A stretch of 64,000 nt of DNA. It comes from Bidens hawaiensis. Lineage: Eukaryota > Streptophyta > Magnoliopsida > Asterales > Asteraceae. A program made the position numbers and the translations under genes. Shown here piece by piece: positions 23,761 to 37,328 of this stretch. How positions within the stretch are numbered: position 1 is the first letter of the stretch; each line of letters opens with the position of its first letter. Location: positions 1,974,501 to 2,038,500 of the forward strand of contig JAIQDT010000230.1 of NCBI GenBank assembly GCA_021521415.1. The letters run 5' to 3'. The notes beneath the pieces are model-generated. The model was not told the origin of the DNA. It saw nothing but the letters and a program-made list of their open reading frames with translations, and did no database searches.

Positions 23761-25986
23761 TAACAACAAAGACCCCTCACACAACTTCAATCCATACAGA
23801 CTGTAACCAAAAACCCAGATAACATAAATACAAACCTAGATAACATAAAAAAACCCAATTTGTACATGTACAGTTGTACACTAGCCCAGATCAACAAGAA
23901 ATGAATAAATCAAATATTTCTGTGTAAGTGGGTTTGGGCCTGACAGTTTATTTGTGTGGGTCTTCGTGTAACCATAAAAAGATGGTAGATAACTTAACTG
24001 AAATTTGAATTAGTATCTTAAAATGTGCTTGATTGGTTAGATATAAAATTAGGATTAAAAATAATTTTAAATAAATATGTGGTTAGATGGTTAGAGACGA
24101 AATAAGAACTCATTCAAATGGAATGTGTTAAGAGATCAACCAAAATACTTAAAAATAATGTTAAGTAAATATGTGAGTGAACTTTACGGACCAAGCATGG
24201 TCCAACCCTATGAACTTTTAATTCTCTCTCTTTCTCACTTTCATTTAAACAAATATCTTTCCAACATTTTGATCCACTTTTACATCAAAAACTCAAAGCA
24301 AGAGAAGATTAAGCTAGAGAATAATTTAAAGTCTCGTTTCTAACTTTACAATTATTGAACAAAAGTCGATTACTTCCTCGTAAATGAGAAGTTATTTGTA
24401 ATCTGTTCCGTATTGTATTAAGGAATACGTTGTGGCCGGTTATATCTTATCATATTAGAGATCGGTCTCTAAGCTAGTCCTTTAGAGAGAAGTTTAAAGT
24501 TTAAGCATAGGTGATCTTACCATTTAAAAAGAAGACCGATGAAGGACGTCTTATGGTTAAAGGTCAAGGAGTAAACATAAGGTGAATACCTTGACATCCA
24601 CACAAACCAAGACATATTATTGCATGTCTCTCTATCCTCTCTTTCTATGTTTAAACTTCAACAAAAGTATGTTAACAAATTGGTAATAGATATTTTTTTC
24701 ACATATTTGTCGTGAAAAAACAAATAAAAAACAAGTTAATCTACATTTTTTTCTTCTTAATAAATGCAAAAAAAAAAAAATTCAAATATGATTACGAAAC
24801 TTGTTTTACAAATTCAACCAAAATACAAAAACATAAATTTAAATTACTTTTTGTGTAGATACCATGCCAGATTGCTTAAAATCTTCTAAGTCGATAGAAT
24901 ATCAGGCTCCAATGGCCCTTTGTGTAGCCGCCCCCATGCGTATGATCAGTCATGGATCGGCTGTATATGCTTGGCTACCTGTCTACGATCACTACTACCA
25001 AGACTTACGAAGTTATGTGCTTGTCATATGGCTGGTCATATGGCTAGTCAATCTCCAGGATAAGAGAAACATCCACGAGCGTCACCATGACTACCACGAA
25101 TACATTCATAATAGAACAAAAATGATCATATAGATAATATAAGATTGGCAAACCCTGGGATAGAAAATAATTTTAAAGTGGACATACCATATGATTTTTT
25201 ATGTGATGCGTGACGCGGACGAACCATATGCCGTCCCTTGTGAAAAAAATATTTTAGTACTACGTGTGTTAAAATTTCGGCTGACCCCATAAAAAAAATT
25301 ATTGGTCTATCAACATGTGAATGAGGTAGGTGGTTAGAGTTTGAATGTAGAAGTACTTGGGGTCATTCTCATATTTACACAGAGTTTTCAATTTTTCATT
25401 CAAAAAAAAAAAAGAAATTATTAAAGGAGGGTTTGGAAAACAATCGACGGTAGTCAAGGCTCAAGATTGTTGAGTCTAATCTAATTAATGTATAAGACTT
25501 TTAAGGAATCACTTAGTTAACCACGTTAATACACTATTAGTATATGTGCAGGTAATTTAAGTCGTTTTAAAAGTGCTTTCAGAAGCAAATTACATGAAAT
25601 AATGAAGAAGGTTGCCTAGCTTATAAATTTGTTGAAAACGCAAACAAGATTCACAAGGCAGTTGAAGTAAGTTAAATTATACCATTTATTTTTTAATCTA
25701 CCTAATAATTGAGTTTGAGGTGACTTTTTTTGTGTATTCTCTTGCATGCGAAGATTTTAATATACAAAATTTAGGCATAAAAAATCCTCAAAATGTCCAA
25801 TTTAAATAACGTCGTTAAGCTTTTTTCTATCATCATCATATATTCCTCAAATGCCTATTATCAATAACCTTGGCTCATCCTTTAAACTTCTTTAGACTCA
25901 CTTATTCCAAACCAATAGTTACTTGTCATGTGTGGTATATATCGTCGAAAGATGGTATATAATGTCGGCCTCACAAATACGCCGTG
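23761..25986. other. Intergenic DNA, no supported gene
   Basis: AT-rich. A stretch at 24864-25133 is open for 89 codons but shows no recognisable motif, no splice context and a low-complexity end, so I do not call it a gene. GTGGTATATATCGTCG and similar phrases occur just left of the solo LTR at 25992. Confidence 0.5.
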
Positions 25987-25991
25987 GGATC

Positions 25992-27092
25992 TGATGACCG
26001 TCGTTTGAGGCAATCAAAAACCTAATAATTCTAAATAGTTAGAGCAAGTAGGGTATCGTATCACAAGGAGTATGTGGTCAATGTATTCGTGTAACAGATT
26101 TCTAAATATGAAGTGACTGATTTTTAGTGCTGATCACACAAGCAATTTTAGTAAATGTAGAGAACTACGCAACGAACAAATAAACGAGTTGTAAGCAGTT
26201 AACAAAGCAAATTAACACCCGAGAATTCAAGTAAGCAACCAACAGTATCTCATGCAACCTAACAGATTAATTATTAACGATTAACTGAAAACTAATCAAT
26301 CAGACAAAACCTTAGACATCAACAATTACTTTACACACGGCACTGGTTATCAAACTAACCAAACAGTTATATGACTAATTATCTAGCAAATGGTAACAGA
26401 TCGTTCAGACCAACGTAAACCTAAACCGACCGAACACACAGAAATACCAAACATCAATAATCATATATCAATCATCAATAACAATACACAAGTGTTCTAA
26501 ATCACATGAGAAAAACTGTAAAAGGTTACAAACTATACATCCCGGGAGCGATTCTAGGAGATTAGCCGAGCCTTGACATCATTGAATCTTCGATATGGAT
26601 GATAGGAATCATATGTAGGGTCTTGGCACGAGCTAGGATAGTGAAAATCGCCTTCTTGGACTGCTGGAATCGCCTCTTGGTCGTAAAAACGGAGTTAGGG
26701 TTTCTTCTCATGAAAAAGATGATATAAACTAAAAAATCCCGTCTGCACCTCCCGTCGCGGTACGCGACGGGGTCTTCTATGGCCTATCGCGTACCGCGAT
26801 TGACCAAAGTCAACATTTATTTAAATCTCCCATCGCGGTACGCGATGGGACCCTCAGCAAGCCCATCGCGTACCGCGATGAGACTCTGTTTCAGCAAACT
26901 CCATTCATTTCATCGTTTTGCGTGCTGGATATTCCGGGTCTTCATTCCGTGTCACAACAGGTCCATATTGAGTACTTTAACGCCGTGACCTGAAATACAA
27001 TAATACACGTATGAAGTATCGATAGTTCTAGAATAAACAATTAAAACTAAACAATAAACGAACTAAAACATAAACAAATTAACCGACCATCA
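25992..27092 (-). mobile_element. Solo LTR, 1101 bp
   Basis: Starts TGATGACCG and ends CGACCATCA (reverse complement TGATGGTCG), with the TG...CA termini of an LTR. It is flanked by a perfect 5-bp duplication GGATC (25987-25991 and 27093-27097), so it is complete and has no internal region. Minus-strand orientation is inferred: read that way, a TATA-like GTTTATATC (26721-26729) lies downstream of four CATCGCG palindromes and upstream of a leader-like AAACCCTAACTCC. No gag or pol is present. Confidence 0.8.
26751..26882. promoter_or_regulatory. Cluster of four CATCGCG/CGCGATG palindromes in the solo LTR
   Basis: Copies at 26751-26771 (CCGTCGCG/CGCGACGG version), 26786-26800, 26829-26849 and 26862-26882. 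The core is CCATCGCGGTACGCGATGG or its reverse complement, with eight-base arms around a GTA/TAC centre. They are arranged as two pairs about 78 bp apart, each pair about 33 bp apart, about 20 bp upstream of the inferred minus-strand TATA. A single copy of the same word stands just before a TATA box in the solo LTR at 38017. Confidence 0.7.
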
Positions 27093-27097
27093 GGATC

Positions 27098-27432
27098 TTA
27101 ACCTAATAGTTTATTTTGTAAAAGAATCTAATTTTTTAAATTATTTCCTAAATTTTTGCAATGCCGGCGGTATATATGCACGGACGTCGGTATATACCGT
27201 CATCCGAGGGCATATATGTAAGGTCGGCGATATATATGAGAGTATGACGGTATGTATGACACATGTCAAGTAGCTACTAGTTTAAAATAAGCGAGCCTCA
27301 CAAATTTAGGATACGATCCGACAGTATTTATCATGGACATTTGGGAATTTATGATAGTTATGAGCAAAACCTTGACCACCTTATTCAAAATTGACATTTT
27401 AGGATTTTATCCCAAGTAGAAACTAATTTTTC

Positions 27433-27466
<34 letters not shown>

Positions 27467-28015
27467 AGAGAGAGAGAGAGGGCAACCGTATATACATGAA
27501 TATGAGTAGATAGAAGAAGGCTATAGGTATTTATACAGAAGTAGCTATACACCATGCAGCGATGAAGCAATGGCTGCCTTAACTGAATCCTAAAAGCGTC
27601 GTCTCTCTTGTCAATTTTTCTAACATAAGCAGACAAAAGCTTTCATACTTACAGCTCCAACTTGTGTTAATTTGACTTCCATCCACCACTAAACATCAAA
27701 CTGGTATAAACTCATTTATTCAATCTTGTTGCCACATTCATTGCATATATGTGGTACATCTCACTTTATGTAATACACATATGCAAAACAAAAGGAGGAA
27801 ATCCTAAGGTATCTCATCAATATTTAAAACAGCCATGTTCCTATAATTAAAAATAACAAAATACTCCTAGCCAATGGTCTTCAATAAGCTCTAAACAAAA
27901 GACTCCAACCTAATGTGTTCATTCTTCTTATGATCATAGTATATTTTGTTTACTCACTAGTCTCATTTCCTCTATAAGACGAAATTTCTCAATTTAAACA
28001 CCAAGGCTAAGTGCA
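27098..28015. other. Intergenic DNA with compound microsatellite
   Basis: A series of GGTATATAY phrases spaced 20-30 bp apart lies at 27165-27260. A compound (AT)n(GT)n(AG)n microsatellite occupies about 27432-27481. No gene seen. Confidence 0.6.
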
Positions 28016-28024
28016 CCTCAACGC

Positions 28025-28406
28025 AGGGTCGACTCCAAGAAGGCGAAATTTTTTTGGGGCTAAAGGCGTATTTTTTTGGGTTTTAAGTAAAATAAACATT
28101 TTGTTGGGTTTAAACGCTTTAATTTTAAATGAGTTTTACTCGGTTATGATTTGAGTTGTGTAAATAACTTTTGTATAAAAATAAACTTAAAAACGTCTCA
28201 AATAAGACTTAAACCCAAAACCTCTTGCTTAGATATCATATCTCTTTAACACTAGACTAAGCTAGTGGTTATTTAATTGTGTTGAAACATTGATTATACA
28301 TATTTTTTTATAAAAATACTTATAATATAAAAAAAAAACTTCGGGCCTAACGGGGTGTCGGGCATGTGGCCGTCGACTACCCTTCCACCCCTTTTGGCCG
28401 GCTCCG
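28025..28406. mobile_element. Short terminal-inverted-repeat DNA element, 382 bp
   Basis: Flanked by CCTCAACGC on both sides (28016-28024 and 28407-28415). The termini AGGGTCGACTCC and, reverse complemented, CGGAGCCGGCC form a weak inverted repeat. An 8-bp reading of the duplication would suggest hAT and a 9-bp reading Mutator; class unresolved. No coding capacity. Confidence 0.55.
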
Positions 28407-28415
28407 CCTCAACGC

Positions 28416-29350
28416 CAAGGTTGGGTGGGCGAATGCATGCGGTAATTGGTTAATAATGTTGGGTGGGTGTTAAAGGGTGGTGGGTGACGTGGATGGTGGT
28501 GGCGCCTCGGGTGTTTCTTCACAACATACAACCTAAATAAGCATATAGAAATTATTGTATGCCAAATAACATCAAAAGTGTTGGTTTTAGAAGATGAAAT
28601 GTCTAATGTTATTTCATCTGCAAAACTAATTGAATTGTTACGAGCGGAACAAATGCTGGCGGTCTCTTTTGAGTTATTTTCAAGAAAAGCAAGTTTTATT
28701 TTTAGGCTAAAATAAAACTACAATTAATAATACCATTATACATGTACATAAGGAGGTGTGTCCTAAATTGACATGGGAAAAATATAAAAACAGAAAGAAC
28801 CCTAATGGTGTATAATAAAGACAAGTGGTGCGTTTGAGTTAATCTTAAGAAAAGATAGGAATATCAAAGATAATGAATGATGAACAGAAGGAGAATGTTG
28901 GAAAATCAGTCCCATCAACAAGGTATATATGCATATGACTATCTTAAGTAAAAGATTCACCAAAATTTGAAGTAGAAAGAGACTGGAATATGTGTTTTTA
29001 TGCAACAACAATATTATTTCCAACATTCAACAACTTAAAATCCACCTATATCCAGTGGATTTTGTGATTATGAACACTCATGAGGTTGCTAACTAATCTT
29101 GATATTAAGAAACTGATTAATGTTTCTTTTATTTTTTGTCTCATATGGTAATTATAAAGTTTACTTGGATTAAGTATCTTTCCTCTTTTTGACACAAGTG
29201 TATTCAAATCCTTTAAATTGACCCAAGCAATCTCGGAAGAAGCAACCCATGATCTTGCGAGTTTAGCTAGCAAGTGTTGGAATATTGGGAATCCTTGCTA
29301 CTCAATCAATTAAGACATTAATTAAGTGGATAAACAATATCAATTTTTAT
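28416..29350. other. Intergenic DNA, nothing recognised
   Basis: A G-rich TGGGTGGG stretch follows the TIR element. The remainder is AT-rich with short ORFs that show no conserved motif. Confidence 0.5.
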
Positions 29351-29359
29351 TTTTTTAAA

Positions 29360-30087
29360 GGAAAAGTTCTTGAAAATAGTTATCTTTTATCATACTTTTC
29401 TAATCCTAGCCCAAGACAAAAACTAATTTCCAAAATAGCTAAATTATTATGTCGGATCTGACGAAAACCAATCCTGATCTGACGTAATTTTTGGCCTATC
29501 TTGACGCGCGGCGTGTCATGCTTTTCCGTCGGCACCGACGTTTTAAGCCTTTGTCCGACCGATTAGCCGGAAGAACCGTCGGAGGAAAAGACTGTCGAAT
29601 CTGATAGTTTAATTTTTATGTTTCCGTAGGATCCGACTGTTTAATTTGTTCGACGAACCCTAAATTTTTCAATTCGGGGGTTTTTGATTTTGAGTTCTAG
29701 AGTTAAATTGAACACTATTGTTGTGTTCTCCTCGAAAAATTAGCAATTTGCACTATTAATTTACTTGATTTTGGGAAGAAATAAGAAAGATGGAGATGGA
29801 AGTTGATTTTGGAAGTTTAGGGTTTGAGAGGTAAAAGATGAAGAATTCAGTCAGCCCCACTAAAATTCAGTCGGATTCGACGAAATTTTAAGAAATTCCG
29901 TCGGATCCGTCAAAACGGTGACACATGGCGAGATTTTAAAGGTTCAAAAATTCCGCCGGACAACATTAAAATACAGTCGGATCCGACGGAAAAATTTGCT
30001 GTTTTGGGATTTTTCTTTTTTTTAAAAAAAAAATCTCGGCTATTTTTTATATAAACTTGTCAAATATGACTATTTTTAAAATTTCCC
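29360..30087. mobile_element. Non-autonomous Mutator-like element, 728 bp
   Basis: The ends form a long imperfect inverted repeat: GGAAAAGTTCTTGAAAATAG on the left and, reverse complemented, GGGAAATTTTAAAAATAGTC on the right. A 9-bp duplication with one mismatch flanks it (TTTTTTAAA 29351-29359, TTTTTCAAA 30088-30096). Both the 9-bp length and the GGGAAATTT-type end fit Mutator-like elements. Subterminal regions repeat GTCGGATCCGAC-like palindromes (about 29452-29640 and 29860-29990). No transposase. Confidence 0.65.
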
Positions 30088-30096
30088 TTTTTCAAA

Positions 30097-32300
30097 GGCA
30101 AATTTTTTTATTTTTTGGAAGACAACTTTTAATCGACTTGAGTTTTTTTTTTATATTATAAATAAAATGTAGCTTTTCTGTCTCATGATATTGTTAGGCA
30201 ATAGGCATCATACTCATTTCTTGAACCAATATTAATTTGCACAATAAACAATATCGTTCTAATAATTAAAATATATACTTCAAATTAAATATCTAAAAAT
30301 TGTAACCAAGGCTCTTCTTTATGTATATATATACTATCCAGAAAAAAGAGAATTAAAGACGGAATTGTAGTTTAGGAAGATGCCAATGGATGCCATACGG
30401 CCCATACTGAAACACCTTTTGCACAGTAGAAATATTTCAAATCCAAAAAAGATCATATAATAGTCAGAGATTTAGGAATTAAAATGCTTCTTTAAACATT
30501 ATTTTGATTTGACCATTCATCTCTCTCATCACCAAGAATACATAGACTCACACAGCTACAGCTACAGCTACAGCTAGCTATAATATATAGCTATATAAAT
30601 AAAAGATTAATCCTCTACAAGTAAAGCCTGCTCGATCTGAACAAATTTATCTTATCGTACTGTCGTATTTTTGAACGAGTGTTTACGGGTTTTGAAAGTT
30701 TGAAAAATACCTAAATAAGAATCTTCTTCAGATTAAAACGTGAGTGTATTATAATAAATTTAACTTTGAAAATTTCATTATTCGTATAAAAAAAACAAAA
30801 CAAAACAACAACACTACTTAAGTAAAAAATTTATTTGCTTTTACTTAATTCAAATAACTTATTTTTACAAACCTATAAAGGTGTTTCTTCCTTTTAAGTC
30901 ATCCAATTAATGATGTTTGCTCTTATTAGTACCAATAACTATTTTTAACTATGTCTTTTTCAAAATTATCAGTTGATTGAATCGTTAATTTGTAATTTTT
31001 CAGAGAGGAAAAGGAAAATTATAACTTCTACATTCTATTATTTAAAAGTGAGAACTTAATTAAAAATTTCATTAGAAAACTATAAATAATTCATGAAAAT
31101 TAAAGGGAAAGAATCACATAAAATCGTCCTTCAAATAAACATGTTTCCAAAGAACACAACGATCTTGTCAAAATTTTCTTTCGTTTTAATAGTTCTTACA
31201 CAGTTACGATCTTGTTAAGACTTGTGATCTTTATGGGTTCATGTTCAAACCTAACTAAAAAGGTTTCCTCATTTATAGTGTTCTTGATAGGCCAGACCTC
31301 AACATCAAAATCAGTATAATATATCGTATTAATCAGGAAGGTTCACTCAGGTATTACACTTTCAAACAATTTTCAAAAAATGTTAATCCAATAATAAATA
31401 TAAAGGACAATGGTTAAAGGCACACCATAAATCGATCTTGTCACTTGCATTAGTACAATCATTTAAAGCTTCTACTTATTAACAACTTTGACCTAACACC
31501 TCACCTTATAATATAATAATACTTTATAACTTTAAAACAAAAACAAACAATATTAATAGAAATGGTTGGACCATATATAGAGGGAGCACTCGATGGCAAA
31601 ATGATAAGTTGGCAATTCCAGACTGTAGAAATGCTGACAAATATACACGAGTAGCGATTTGCAGGTATAGGTGCCCGCCATTTAAGGCATTTTGTCGTCT
31701 TTATTATAACTTGTCAAATTTCAAAATATGTTAAAAATTACAAAGGCTGATTATGATGTATCGTATGGTTAAGTTAAAATTTATATAATTTGTAACAAAA
31801 CATGTCAAATGGCCAACAAGAACAAACCCGAATTGTCACCAACTTATATATGTACTATTAAAGTGATCTAAGATTTATATGAAAACAGTGTGTGCCTGTC
31901 ATATATTTTCTTCACTTTTTGGGTTTATATTGTTGACAAAAAAATTTCATTTGTTTTATCTATCGATTTTTCATTCGAGAATATATATAAAATCAAATTT
32001 ATAGATAGCAAATAGGGTGATGAAACAAAATTAATTAAAAACCAATTACAAACATGTTTATTTGAGCTTTAGTTATGATTTTATTAAATTGTTACTAAGT
32101 TAATAAGATATTAATTATTTTAGCAAATAAACTTTAAACGGATCAACTAAAAAAGGACACGGATAAAAATATGAGTCGGATTGAGGACTCCCTATCAACC
32201 CTCCAACCCAAAAAATTTCAATTCGTCGATCCGATATGATTAACGTCATATACGCGTCACCCACTATTACCATAGAACCACCATTGCACCATCATTGCCA
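30097..32300. other. AT-rich intergenic DNA with small repeats
   Basis: Four perfect ACAGCT units at 30552-30575 run into an AGCTATATA stretch. No ORF with recognisable motifs; no bounded element found. Confidence 0.5.
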
Positions 32301-32399
32301 TAATGTATAACTAATTCCATTGCATCCCTTGGTTAATTTTTATTTTTTTGTTTTATTGGTTAAATGTTTTTTTCCGAGATTTGTAATGAATGTTTTATT

Positions 32400-33110
32400 T
32401 TTTGTTTTTCCGAGTTCGTATCGAGTCACCATCACAACGCACGGGACTGACAATGCTTGGGTTATACCGACTCATCGCGCAACGTTCAGTACCGACAACG
32501 CTTGAATTTTACTCACACCCAGTTTTACCGAACTTTATTTTAGTTCCGGTACCGTAACAAATGTAAACGAAATTAACAAAATTCGCTTTGACCCACCGCC
32601 AGAAAGCTCGAATGTTTACCAACACCCCAGTTTTACCGACTCACAACCATAACGCCCGAATACGAGTCGACTTGCCGTTGCAACGATTGGCCAGGGTTTA
32701 CCGACCGAATAAAAATTGTTTTAAATATGTTAACAACAAAAATTATAATATGTCATACGATTGTCGTAGAGTCATCACGTTAGCATTTAGGACCGACCGA
32801 CGTCACCCCTTTGGCTCACCTCAATTTTAATTTTAATTTTTTGTTTTCATTTTGTTTTAGTTTCAGTACCATAACAAACGTAGTTAACATTGACTAATTC
32901 GTGTTGACTCACTGCTGTCGTTCGGAACCAACCGACGTCACCTCATGGCCCTAACTCAATCCTTATTTTTAATATTTTGTATCTATTTTGTTTTAGTTTT
33001 AATACCATAACGAACGGAACTATTATTGACTGAATTTGTGTTGATTAGACACTGTAACACCTAGTTCTACCGACCGATTTTACTGTGTAACGCACCGTAA
33101 ATCACAACTT
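32400..33110. repeat. Degenerate internally repeated element
   Basis: The phrase TTTTAGTTYYRRTACCRTAAC recurs near 32537, 32863 and 32991, each followed by an ATTGACTRAATT/CGTGTTGA-like block. ACCGACCGACGTCACC and similar words occur between copies. This looks like an old repeat with imperfect 130-bp units. Class not determined. The ORFs inside are not supported as genes. Confidence 0.45.
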
Positions 33111-34259
33111 ACAAGTAAAATTGACAAATACTTTCAACGTAATAGTTTAGATGAAAAAGTCCAAACACGTGGAATAGAAAGCTCGGAAAAAGGTCTTACT
33201 TTATATTTTTCGGTCAAGGTTTTACGAAAAACATAGAATAAGGTCATTTGTTAAACCCATCCCATCATTAATCTTCATAGTTTTTAATTTTCGTAAACAA
33301 TTAAAATTTATTTATTATAAAACTATTTACCAAATAAAAGTAAAATATAAATAAATGAATAGTAAAAACTTTTCATGGATTATAAAAACACATGATTAAC
33401 ATTACATAATAAAAATTAAAACACTACAAAAAACCAACTTTTTTTTCCAACTTGTCTCTCAAAATTTTTGATCGTTTGACGGTCTAAATTAAAGGGGTTA
33501 AGAAGTGAATTATCAAATTACGGAAACTATAGTATTTTTAAGAGGTAACTGATTTACTAAAAGTTAATTTTTTAAAGGACCATTTAGCAGTCTCATATAT
33601 GTCGTTCTTTTTCTTTCACTAGACATGCTGATATCACACATTCACACCCATGGGATTTCGACGGGGCTACCAAGGACGCATGGTGTTCCACACAAAGCCA
33701 CTACTAAATACCAGATGAGACGATCTGGTGAATGTTCAAGAATTTTATTGCAAGTTATTACAAAAAGTATCGACCACTTAGTTAATATCATAATATATAG
33801 AGTAATCGGTTTAATATTAAACTAAAATGATCCAATTACAATATAGATGTGGGTAATAGGACAACAAGCTGCGCCACCGTCGTCAATTCTTTTGAATGAC
33901 AAATCTGGTCTTAACAAAAACAAAGTTGTAGCTTTTTAGCGTCGATAAGTTGTTAAATTTTGATGACTAATATTTGATCGTGCGATATAAATCAACAATT
34001 CTATCAGGTGTTTAATTTGAAACCCAAAATGTATAACGTTTTCAAAGACCCCACAAATTAGGGCATTGATCACTTATTGGCGTATTTAATCTTATGTCCC
34101 TTTGATTAAAACCATAAGAGTTTTGTTGGCCAATATGAAAATGACTAGCGGTGTTCACTATATCACGAATATAACAACCATAAACATTTTGTTTTTTTAA
34201 AAGATAATGAATATAAAACTTTATTTTAAAAACCTTACAACCATAACTAGTCCTAAATC
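33111..34259. other. Intergenic DNA, nothing firm
   Basis: AT-rich. CACTACAAAAAA near 33421 resembles a CACTA-type end, but no partner end was found. Confidence 0.45.
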
Positions 34260-34267
34260 TTAATTAG

Positions 34268-34757
34268 CAGTGTTTTGAAACCTGGTCCGGCCTAGTTGGT
34301 TCGACCAGGACTCGGTCACTATACCAGATCGGGTCATGGTATTTGAGCCGTTTTTTAAAACCCAGTCGGGTTTTACGAATGGTGGTCGGCCCGGACATGG
34401 TGAACCGGTAAAACCCATTTTGTTAGTTAAAACCAAAATGATATGTGCATACAGGGATTCGAACTTAGGTTATTTCCGAGATAGATAGGAGCTTTAATAG
34501 TTATCCCATAAGCCAAACAACCAAGCTTCATAAATGTCTTTATTGATCAAACATAAATCATATATATTTAAAAATAAATATATAAAACATAAATAAACAC
34601 TAAAGTTTGTTATTATTATTATTTTTTATATGTATTTGAATTATAAAAATTATTTATGATGTCATTCTAGTCAAACACGGTTCGCCCTTCTAGTTGGTTT
34701 GACCTTTAACCTAATAAGACGTCCGGGCTAACGTCTAGGCCAGGTCTGATAGCATAA
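34268..34757. mobile_element. Non-autonomous hAT-like element, 490 bp
   Basis: Starts CAGTGTTTTGAAACCTGG; the opposite end reverse complements to TTATGCTATCAGACCTGG (11 of 18 matching). Flanked by 8-bp duplications with one mismatch (TTAATTAG 34260-34267, CTAATTAG 34758-34765). CCGGTCC/GGTTCGACC-type words crowd the left end. No coding capacity. Confidence 0.6.
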
Positions 34758-34765
34758 CTAATTAG

Positions 34766-35589
34766 GTTACTTACTACTTAATGAGAAAAGTAAAAACAAA
34801 ATGAAAAGACAATAACAATAATAATAATAATAATAAAAAAGGAAAAGGATTAGAAAAGGCGTGTTAAATATTGAAAACAACAGGTGAATGTGAGAAAGCT
34901 AATCACACCATGCAAATGTCCCTTTCTCACTTCTCTCCCCCACCTCTGCCGCCTCTGCAGCCTCTCTTTCTCAGTCACACACACACACACACACACACAC
35001 ATTCATCGGGAATGCCAACCATAATTTCATTTCTCTCTCTCTCTAACTTTCTCTCTCATTCATGGTGGTGGTGGTGGGTACATTCACCATCTATCCTTTC
35101 AATGCAACCACAAGAGAATAATGCTTCAGATTTAGTTCAAATATAAGTTTAATAATTGTCTTAGAAGCAGTTTTAAGAACAAAGGAAAAAAAAAAAGAAT
35201 GGTTTATTAGGAAACATTATACTTTAGTAGACAATAGACGTGATCTTATTAATTTTTTCGAACGACAACTTTTATCAGATAAGCCAACTAGTAAGAAACT
35301 AAGGCTTACAATACAAGACATCAAAAGAAAACACTTAAAAAGAAAAATTACACCATTCTCTTTAAAATAAGCTTTTAAATAACGATCTGTTGTTTATTCA
35401 AAGAAACGCCAATTAATGATTTAACGCCATCAATCACCTTATCAACTGAGCTCTCCTTATTTTCAAAGATAGTTTGTTTACTTGCTTTCAATAGACACTA
35501 ACATATAATCATAATAATACCTTATATAACATTTTTCTTTTGTTGAAAAATGGAGTTATATGTTATTTGGGTCTAGGGGTTTTCCTATT
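34766..35589. other. Intergenic DNA with CA and CT microsatellites
   Basis: A (CA)n run at about 34975-35000 and CT-rich stretches at 35030-35056. The 91-codon ORF across them is low complexity and not supported. Confidence 0.55.
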
Positions 35590-35745
35590 CCTATAAGGGT
35601 TTCCTGCTTTGAGGTCATGATATTGATCCTTACAAGTGTAAAAGTCTATAGATATGATGAGCACCACTACAAGAGGAATCGAACTCGCGTAAGCTAGGAG
35701 ACCTTGTCAAACTAACAGTAAGCAAGTGAGCCATTGTTCTGACGC
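35590..35745 (-). mobile_element. tRNA-derived SINE, minus strand
   Basis: Read on the minus strand it has an A-box-like TGGCTCACTT (complement of 35724-35733) and a B-box-like GAGTTCGATTCC (complement of 35675-35686) at normal tRNA-promoter spacing. The boundaries are approximate and I did not find a convincing target-site duplication or A tail. Confidence 0.45.
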
Positions 35746-36484
35746 CGTTAAAGAAAAGTATTCATTTGCACTACAAGATGAAAAATAGATCGATTAGCCC
35801 AAATGATATGCAAGTGTGACATTAAAAGATTTCTGCAATGGTATGTATCATTAATTGCAAAGCCATTAAAACAGCAAACATGTAAAGATATGCAATGTCT
35901 CTACGGGGTTTATAAAACACATTTACATCTGTGGGGCATTCATTACTATCAGTGACCGATCAATTCTTGTTAGTTTTAAATGTTTACAAAATAATGAGCT
36001 TGTACAAGAAAAAAAAGGAAAAAAATATGTTTTGATGATTTTATCACAATCATAAAGGTTTTAGAACCTTTGGTCTCTAATCCTAGTGGAGAAGTTAAGC
36101 AGTAGCCAAGAAGCCAATGAATGGAACTCTTTAGAGTGTTGTCTCCATCATGTGTAGCATGTGTAGCTTAGGGATGGTAAACATCGATGAATGTAGATAT
36201 GAGACGATATGTTTCTTGTGGTGTCTACATACCTTTATGGTTGTAGCCACAAGTTGGAACAAACTCATCCCCCAAAAGATGAAAATATTTAATTAAAAGA
36301 CACGATATTAGTTGATATAGTATGTTGAACTAGTGACATCCGGTGTTTATTCATACCAAACTGGTATGGATTCAAGTCTCACAAAGTGGGCTATGTGGAC
36401 TTTATGACTAGATATTAGGAGGTGTATGTTCGGCCATTCGCTATGGTCAAAATGGTAATTAAGATATCAATGGTCAAAAATTAA
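35746..36484. other. Intergenic DNA, nothing recognised
   Basis: AT-rich; only short ORFs without motifs. Confidence 0.45.
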
Positions 36485-36859
<375 letters not shown>

Positions 36860-36862
36860 TAG

Positions 36863-37328
36863 TAATATAGGAAAACTAGTAATTGTCATTCACAAAATGT
36901 TGTGTTCCATGCATGTATAATGTGCGCATAATATCAAAATTAATTATTTACTTAAATAGGTATAATGTATAAATAGAATAAATTTACCATTACATCAATT
37001 AATCTTGAATAATTAAACATGTTTCTATCATTTACATATATGCATACATACTCGCATGCTTGTTTCATACCATAATCATAGCATTTAGGGTGATGAGAGT
37101 GGATGATGGGTGTGCAACATTGTCTACGTCGCCTTGTGGTGTCGAGTAAGAAAACCGCCCCACTTCTTGTGGTGTCGTCTAATTTAGTCGTGCTTGGTAT
37201 CAATGTACCAATGATACCATGGGAAAGCATGCACGATATACAACCAAATCAGCTTCATGTACAATCCAAAATATTAATGAATGGTTAGAAATGCGGAAGA
37301 TAAGCATTTATATAGTTTATGAATGATA
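36863..37328. other. Intergenic DNA between MITE and Helitron
   Basis: Two GTGGTGTCG phrases near 37136 and 37172 hint at a small duplication. No gene. Confidence 0.45.

Noticed and set aside
24864..25133. 89-codon ORF in intergenic DNA
   Set aside because: No recognisable domain, repetitive Ile-Trp-Leu-Val phrase from an internal duplication, no supporting splice or promoter context.
33421..33435. CACTACAAAAAA as a CACTA transposon end
   Set aside because: No matching inverted end or 3-bp duplication was found within several kb.
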